A program made the translations under genes and the position numbers. Shown here in pieces: positions 31,617 through 36,258 of a stretch of 36,258 nt of DNA; positions within the stretch are counted from its first letter, which is position 1, and every line of letters starts with the position of its first letter. The DNA lies in NCBI GenBank assembly GCA_964612085.1, contig CAZTCJ010000034.1, positions 1-36,258 on the forward strand, given 5' to 3'. This DNA is from CAZTCJ01 sp964612085 (GTDB taxonomy: Bacteria; Pseudomonadota; Alphaproteobacteria; JAJFIK01). The notes beneath the pieces were generated by a model. That model had not been told where the DNA came from and did no database searches. It worked only from the letters and a program-made list of their open reading frames with translations.

Positions 31617-32441
31617 ATGAGCACACCACACAAAGACACGGACAAGCCCTCGGGCGGGCCGCGTCCGCGCAAGCGCGGGTCCTCCCGGAAACGCCAGGGC
31701 TCGCCCGTCTCGGCGCCGCCTTCCGAGGACGCCCTGGAGCGCTTCGAGGCCCATATCGGTTATGCCTTCAAAAATCGCGGTCATTTGATCGAGGCGCTGA
31801 CCCATGCCAGCGCCGATACCGGATCGCGCTTGCCGCGCCGGGCGGCGCGGGTCAATGAGCGTTTCGAGTTTCTGGGCGACCGGGTCCTGGGTCTGATGGC
31901 GGCGGAGTCCTTGTTCAAGGCGTTCGGCGACGCTCCGGAAGGCGCGCTCGCGCCGCGCCTGAACGCGCTGGTGCGCAAGGAGACCTGCGCCGAGGTGGCC
32001 CAGGAGGCGGGCATGGGGCCGCTTCTGATCCTGGCGGAGGCGGAGGAAGGCACCGGCGGACGGGAAAAGACCGCCATTCTGGGCGATGCCTGCGAGGCGT
32101 TGATCGCAGCCCTTTATCTCGACGGCGGTTTCAAAGCCGCGCACGGCTTTTTCGATCGGTTCTGGGGCGCGCGGGTCACGACGCTGGAGGCGGTGCCGCG
32201 CGATCCCAAGACCCGGCTTCAGGAATGGGCCCAGGCCCGCTGGCGGGTCACCCCCAGCTACGCGGTGCTGGAGCGCGAAGGGCCGGACCATGCGCCGGAA
32301 TTCGTCATTGAGGTGAGCATTCCCGGCGTCGCTCCGGCGCGCGGGACCGGGCCGTCCAAGCGCCATGCGGAACAGGCCGCCGCCGCCGCGATCCTGGAGC
32401 GCGAGGGCGTGACTGCAGGCGATGAGGATGGCGCATCATGA
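31617..32441 (+). CDS. rnc: Ribonuclease III
   Basis: 274 residues, longer than usual (about 225) because of a basic, disordered-looking N-terminal extension of about 35 residues (KRGSSRKRQGS). NERFEFLGDRVLGL is the RNase III signature with the catalytic acidic residues; a double-stranded RNA-binding domain closes the C-terminus (DPKTRLQEWAQAR ... PSKRHAEQAAAAAIL). It cleaves double-stranded RNA, including rRNA precursors. Its end overlaps era by four bases (ATGA). The ribosome site is weak. Confidence 0.95.
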   Translation: MSTPHKDTDKPSGGPRPRKRGSSRKRQGSPVSAPPSEDALERFEAHIGYAFKNRGHLIEALTHASADTGSRLPRRAARVNERFEFLGDRVLGLMAAESLFKAFGDAPEGALAPRLNALVRKETCAEVAQEAGMGPLLILAEAEEGTGGREKTAILGDACEALIAALYLDGGFKAAHGFFDRFWGARVTTLEAVPRDPKTRLQEWAQARWRVTPSYAVLEREGPDHAPEFVIEVSIPGVAPARGTGPSKRHAEQAAAAAILEREGVTAGDEDGAS

Positions 32442-33388
32442 CGGCTCCGGACGATCATGCCCAAGGCGAACCGGAGCGCTGCGGCTTCGCCGCTATTCTG
32501 GGCGCGCCCAATGCGGGCAAATCGACCCTGTTGAACCGCCTCGTCGGCACCAAGATTTCCATCGTTACCCATAAGGTGCAAACGACGCGCGCCCGGATCC
32601 GGGGCGTGGCGATCCACGGGCGCACCCAAGTGGTGTTCGTGGATACGCCGGGCATTTTCAGCCCCCGCCGGCGGCTCGACAAGGCCATGGTGGAGGCCGC
32701 CTGGGGCGGCGCGGAAGATGCCGATGCCATCCTGGTGCTGATCGACGCCGCGCGCCTCACCGCCAAGGATAAGGGCGGCAAAACGCGGGAAGACACAGAC
32801 CGGATTATCGAAGGGCTTGAACAGGCGGGCCGCAAGGCCATCCTGGTTTTGAACAAGATCGACGGCCTGCGCCGGGATACGCTGCTGCCGCTCGCCCAGG
32901 AATTCGGCTCGAAGGATGTTTTTTCCGAGACCTTCATGATTTCCGGTCTGAACGGCGACGGGGTGGAGGATCTGCTCAGCCTTGTGGCGTCGCTCATGCC
33001 CGAAGGACCGTGGCTCTACCCGGAAGATCAGGCAGCGGACATTACTCAGCGCCTGCTGGCAGCGGAAGTGACGCGGGAAAAACTGATCCTGCGCCTCCAT
33101 GACGAATTGCCTTATGCCACCACGGTGGAGACGGAGGACTGGAAGGTCCTGAAGGACGGCGCGATCCGCATCGAGCAGATGATCTATGTGGCCCGCGATA
33201 CGCAAAAGGCCATCGTGCTCGGCAAGGGCGGGCGCTCGATCAAGGAAATCGGGCAACTGGCCCGGGAAGAGCTGGAAGAGATGATGGGCACGAAAGTGCA
33301 TCTCTTTTTGCGGGTGAAGACCCGGGAAAGCTGGCAGGACGAGCCCGCGCGCTACCGGGAAATGGGCCTCGATTTTCCGAAAGGGTGA
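32438..33388 (+). CDS. era: GTPase Era
   Basis: 316 residues. G1 is GAPNAGKSTLLN, G3 DTPGIF and G4 NKID; the KH RNA-binding domain follows (QMIYVARDTQKAIVLGKGGRSIKEIGQLAREELEEMMGTKVHLFLRVK). It binds the 3' end of 16S rRNA and assists 30S assembly. Translation is coupled to rnc by the ATGA overlap. In many alphaproteobacteria recO follows directly; here two reverse-strand genes intervene. Confidence 0.97.
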   Translation: MTAPDDHAQGEPERCGFAAILGAPNAGKSTLLNRLVGTKISIVTHKVQTTRARIRGVAIHGRTQVVFVDTPGIFSPRRRLDKAMVEAAWGGAEDADAILVLIDAARLTAKDKGGKTREDTDRIIEGLEQAGRKAILVLNKIDGLRRDTLLPLAQEFGSKDVFSETFMISGLNGDGVEDLLSLVASLMPEGPWLYPEDQAADITQRLLAAEVTREKLILRLHDELPYATTVETEDWKVLKDGAIRIEQMIYVARDTQKAIVLGKGGRSIKEIGQLAREELEEMMGTKVHLFLRVKTRESWQDEPARYREMGLDFPKG

Positions 33389-33394
33389 ACCGGC

Positions 33395-34099
33395 TTAAGC
33401 CCCATCCATGGTGATCGTAAAGCGCCCGTCGAACCCGTCCGTCAGCCGTTTCATATCCAGCGTCAGGGCCTCGACCATCCGCCTGTCGCCCCTGACGACG
33501 CCATCCCTCTCGATACTGACCGGTGTTTGTCCCCGTTCCGCATAAATACCGGTCGCGAACACGGCCTGTTCCACGTCGCTCGGCAGGAAAAGCTGGGTGC
33601 TGTGGGATGCCCGCTTCCCACCCACGGTCTTGACGTGAATATGGGGGATGCGGCCGCTATACCAGCTCGGGATGATGGTCTTGAACGCGACCTCGCCGTT
33701 TTCATCCGTTATCTGATGGCCGCGCAGAAAGGTCTGCCCGCGTGTATCCGGCGGCGGGGCGGCGCCGCGTCTGCCGGGGCCGAAGGAGAAGTTCCGGACA
33801 TTGGAATACACCCCTTGCGCATCGCACTGCCAGACTTCGACGAGCGCGCCCCGGATCGGGTCGCACGCGTCCTGATCGAGGATTTTCAGGCGTAAATCCA
33901 AGGGCGCGCCCTGCCGGTCTTCGCGAATATCCGAGCGCAGCGGGCTTTCGGTGAGAAACGGGCCGGGTGTCAGCGGCAGCGTCGGTTCGCATACGTCCGA
34001 TGCCGCGCCCCGGTCGTCGCTCCGTGCCCATGCGGACCGGGTGAAAGCGCCGGTCAGGAATAGGCCGCTGGCGCCTGCCATCCATTGCCGTCTGTCCAT
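33395..34099 (-). CDS. Exported intradiol ring-cleavage dioxygenase-like protein
   Basis: 234 residues. A Tat-like signal (MDRRQWMAGASGLFLTGAFT...AWA) precedes a domain related to protocatechuate 3,4-dioxygenase beta. Iron ligands are visible as Tyr in GVYSN and Tyr/His/His in WYSGRIPHIHVK. Intradiol enzymes cleave catechols between the hydroxyls; exported versions are common but of unknown substrate. GAGGAGG six bases upstream fixes the ATG at 34099. No other aromatic-catabolism gene is in the window. Convergent with era, six bases away. Confidence 0.88.
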   Translation of the reverse strand: MDRRQWMAGASGLFLTGAFTRSAWARSDDRGAASDVCEPTLPLTPGPFLTESPLRSDIREDRQGAPLDLRLKILDQDACDPIRGALVEVWQCDAQGVYSNVRNFSFGPGRRGAAPPPDTRGQTFLRGHQITDENGEVAFKTIIPSWYSGRIPHIHVKTVGGKRASHSTQLFLPSDVEQAVFATGIYAERGQTPVSIERDGVVRGDRRMVEALTLDMKRLTDGFDGRFTITMDGA

Positions 34100-34173
34100 G
34101 ATGGGCCTCCTCATAATCGTGCGGTCCGGGCCGGAACGCTTGTAATCGATCAGACCCGTCTCTCAGGCCTCGG

Positions 34174-35235
34174 TCAAGCCGGTTCGAGCCCTTCCGGTCC
34201 CCAGTCCACATCCGCCCCATGGGGATGGGCGAAACCAAGCCGTGTGGTTTCGCCGCCTGGCCACAGGGTGAGCAGGATCTCAGGGGGCGAAACGGGCGTC
34301 GGCGGCTCAAACCTCAGCCAGGCGAAGGGCCGCTCCGGCGTCGCTGCTTTGCCGGTAAGATCGATCAGCCTCAGAATGGTTTTCTGAGTATCGATCGGCA
34401 TGTATTGCCACATGATCGAATGGAACAGAACCGTACACGTATCGTCCGGGCGCGCGGCAAACTGCTTGGCGAGCCAGTGCTGCGCGTCCTGCTTTTCCAC
34501 CCGCACGCCCGCTTCTTGCGCCATGGCCACCGCCGCCTTGAAGCGGGCGAGCCGGTCCACCTGATCGGGCCAGATATAACACAAGGCCCGCCGCACATCC
34601 GCGTCCTGCGTCACGTCGACGGGATTGATGTCGCAGCCCGCCCGCGCCGTGACAACGGGCTGCACGCCGAGCGGTGGCAGGCTGCCGCGCCATTTCACGA
34701 ACAGCCGCACCGGACTTTCCGGGTCGCCCCAGGTGCCGCCCATGAGATCGTAGTGAAACCGGTCCCACATCAGATTGAGCCCGGCGCTCGATCCGATTTC
34801 CAGCAAGCTCAGCGGCTTGTTCGTCCGCTGGCTGATTTCCAGGAAACCGCCGAGCAGGGCGCCCGAGCGCGCGGTCTCGTTGGTCTGGACGGCATGGTCG
34901 AGAAACGCCCGGATAAACGCCGCATGGGCCGCGACACTCTCGCGTGCCAGCGCGCCCAGCATCGCGGCATCGGGCATGGGGTTCGGCGGATAGACCGCCG
35001 CCAGCCTGGGCGCCTGGCCGTCGAGCACCAGCGCATGGAGCGCGCCCGCGAAGCGCAGGGTGAGGGCGGCGGCGCGCGGTTCCAGCACCCAGTCGGAGAG
35101 CACCTGCGCCGTAATGCCGTCGGCCTCCAGATCGTCCGCAAGCTCGCCGAGCAAAGCCGCCGTGAAGGGCGAGCCCAGGCGCACGCACCACTCCGCCTGA
35201 AAGCGGAAGGCGTCGAGAAGGGCGGGCTTGTCCAT
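34174..35235 (-). CDS. DUF2332 family protein
   Basis: 353 residues that match the DUF2332 pattern: FRFQAEWCVRLGSPFTAALLG, VYPPNPMPDAAMLG, LLEIGSSAGLNLMWDRFHYDL and VLFHSIMWQYMPIDTQ. The LLEIGSSAGLNL segment resembles a methyltransferase SAM-binding loop, so a methyltransferase-like fold is plausible. AGGAG seven bases upstream fixes the ATG at 35235. It shares a 73-base divergent region with recO and lies 74 bases upstream of the dioxygenase gene on the same strand. Confidence 0.82.
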   Translation of the reverse strand: MDKPALLDAFRFQAEWCVRLGSPFTAALLGELADDLEADGITAQVLSDWVLEPRAAALTLRFAGALHALVLDGQAPRLAAVYPPNPMPDAAMLGALARESVAAHAAFIRAFLDHAVQTNETARSGALLGGFLEISQRTNKPLSLLEIGSSAGLNLMWDRFHYDLMGGTWGDPESPVRLFVKWRGSLPPLGVQPVVTARAGCDINPVDVTQDADVRRALCYIWPDQVDRLARFKAAVAMAQEAGVRVEKQDAQHWLAKQFAARPDDTCTVLFHSIMWQYMPIDTQKTILRLIDLTGKAATPERPFAWLRFEPPTPVSPPEILLTLWPGGETTRLGFAHPHGADVDWGPEGLEPA

Positions 35236-35273
35236 GGAGAAACTCCTGATGTGGTGCGATTTCGCATATGCAG

Positions 35274-35279
35274 TATAAT
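35274..35279 (+). promoter_or_regulatory. Likely -10 element of recO
   Basis: A perfect TATAAT lies 29 bases before the recO ATG, within the 73-base gap to the divergent DUF2332 gene. I see no good -35 at the expected distance. The complementary TATACT could serve the opposite gene. Confidence 0.4.
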
Positions 35280-35308
35280 GGCTGCGAACGGCTGACAGAA
35301 GGCGCATC

Positions 35309-36058
35309 ATGGAGTGGACGGACGAAGCGATCGTGCTGGGCGTGCGCGCCCATGGGGAAGCCCATGCGGTGCTGACCGTCTTCGCGCGCGCGCAAGGCCG
35401 TCATCTGGGCCTCGTCCATGGCGGCGCCTCCCGGAAGACGCGGCCCCTGCTCCAGCCGGGCAATTTGCTCAAGGTTCAGTGGCGGGCGCGGCTTGCGGAT
35501 CATCTGGGCACGTTCTCGGTGGAGTTGCTGCACGACCGGGCCTCCCTGCTGCTCGATGACCGGAAAGCCCTCCTGGCACTGACGGCTGTCTGCGCGCTCG
35601 CCGCCGGGGCGTTGCCGGAGCGGGAACCGGCCCCCGGCCTTTATGACGGCATGGAAGTGTTGCTGAGCGCGTTCGACAAGCCGGAAGTCTGGCCCGCCGT
35701 GCTGATCCGCTGGGAGTTGGGGCTGTTGGAGGTCATGGGCTTCGGCCTCGATCTGAACCGCTGCGCCGTCACCGGCTCTTACGACGACTTGACCCATGTC
35801 TCGCCGAAATCGGGCCGGGCGGTGAGCCATGAGGCCGCCAAACCCTATCTGGACAAACTCCTGCCCCTGCCGCCATTCCTGCTGGCGAGCCAGGCGGGCG
35901 CGCCGAGCCCGCAAGATATCGCCAACGGTCTCCGGCTGACCGGCCATTTCCTGGCCCGTCATGTCTTTGCCGTGAAGAACGAGCCGCTGCCGGAAGCCCG
36001 CCTGCGCCTGGCGGAGGCGCTGGCGGAGCCTGTGGATAAGCCTGCGCCGGGCGTCTAA
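35309..36058 (+). CDS. recO: DNA repair protein RecO
   Basis: 249 residues. The N-terminal OB fold (EWTDEAIVLGVRAHGEAHAVLTVFARAQGRHLGLVHGGASRK) and the helical C-terminal half with RWELGLLEVMGFGLDLNRCAVTG match RecO. Only one of the zinc-site cysteines typical of other RecO proteins is evident (Cys in LNRCAV). RecO helps load RecA onto SSB-coated DNA. AGAAGG precedes the ATG. parC follows 40 bases on, an order conserved in alphaproteobacteria. Confidence 0.93.
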   Translation: MEWTDEAIVLGVRAHGEAHAVLTVFARAQGRHLGLVHGGASRKTRPLLQPGNLLKVQWRARLADHLGTFSVELLHDRASLLLDDRKALLALTAVCALAAGALPEREPAPGLYDGMEVLLSAFDKPEVWPAVLIRWELGLLEVMGFGLDLNRCAVTGSYDDLTHVSPKSGRAVSHEAAKPYLDKLLPLPPFLLASQAGAPSPQDIANGLRLTGHFLARHVFAVKNEPLPEARLRLAEALAEPVDKPAPGV

Positions 36059-36098
36059 ACCCTCTTGTCCCGTCTCGATTCGTGCTAACACACCGGCC

Positions 36099-36258
36099 AT
36101 GACTGACACACTCGACGACGATGTGCGCGATGCGCCATTAGGCTCCGCGCTGGGCGAGCGCTATCTCGCTTATGCGCTGTCCACCATCATGCACCGGGCG
36201 CTGCCGGATGTGCGCGACGGGCTCAAGCCCGTGCACCGGCGCCTGCTGTTCGCCATGC
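36099..36258 (+). CDS. parC: DNA topoisomerase IV subunit A (5' end only)
   Basis: The first 53 residues read MTDTLDDDVRDAPLG, then ERYLAYALSTIMHRALPDVRDGL and KPVHRRLLFAM, the conserved start of the type IIA topoisomerase A subunit in its ParC form. The gene runs off the window. Context next to recO supports ParC over GyrA. The ribosome site is not evident. Confidence 0.9.
   Translation, partial: MTDTLDDDVRDAPLGSALGERYLAYALSTIMHRALPDVRDGLKPVHRRLLFAM

Noticed and set aside
34180..34200. GGTTCGAGCCC resembling a tRNA T-loop
   Set aside because: Lies in the DUF2332 coding end; no acceptor or anticodon stems surround it.

Overview
The window is chromosomal DNA of a GC-rich alphaproteobacterium. 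The best evidence is the gene order dapA-smpB ... NYN/UDG | folK-rpoZ-rsh-pyrE-pdxJ-acpS-lepB-rnc-era ... recO-parC, which is typical of Rhodospirillales-like and related alphaproteobacterial lineages. A single Rel/Spo homologue with an RXKD-type synthetase motif fits too. The sequence alone does not fix the genus. I see no rRNA, tRNA, CRISPR array, transposase, integrase or phage gene.

Positions 1-16.9 kb are accessory and metabolic. They hold a class A beta-lactamase-like serine hydrolase (cut by the left edge), an exported Rid-family protein, a TolB-like/TPR membrane protein, a small unknown gene and a Nudix CoA-pyrophosphatase-like enzyme. Next comes a tight two-gene operon of an unrecognised P-loop protein and an isoaspartyl peptidase/asparaginase that carries an Asp/Glu-rich linker just before its catalytic threonine. 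After that lie an exported TPR protein, an SDR, a FemAB/GNAT-like protein, a 54-residue membrane microprotein, an XRE/MmyB regulator divergent from a SnoaL-like protein, hspQ, and a lysine-catabolism pair (saccharopine dehydrogenase plus ALDH7) divergent from an Lrp/AsnC regulator.

Positions 16.9-24.7 kb hold a soluble lytic transglycosylase divergent from dapA, then smpB and a SnoaL-like gene. They also hold a TetR regulator divergent from an NAD(P)H-quinone-oxidoreductase-like gene and a DUF1772 membrane protein, then a family-5 uracil-DNA glycosylase overlapping an NYN-domain nuclease-like gene. A perfect 28-bp inverted repeat separates dapA and smpB.

Positions 24.7-36.3 kb are mostly core housekeeping: folK, rpoZ, rsh, pyrE, pdxJ, acpS, lepB, rnc, era, recO and the start of parC. 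Many neighbours overlap or are closely spaced. Two reverse-strand accessory genes, an exported intradiol dioxygenase and a DUF2332 protein, interrupt the era-recO junction. A 33-residue membrane microprotein lies antisense between acpS and lepB.

The least explained items are the P-loop/isoaspartyl-peptidase operon with its acidic linker, the two microproteins, the large inverted repeats, and a terminator-like hairpin in the folK leader with no gene assigned to it. All function calls come from reading motifs by eye; no database search was run.
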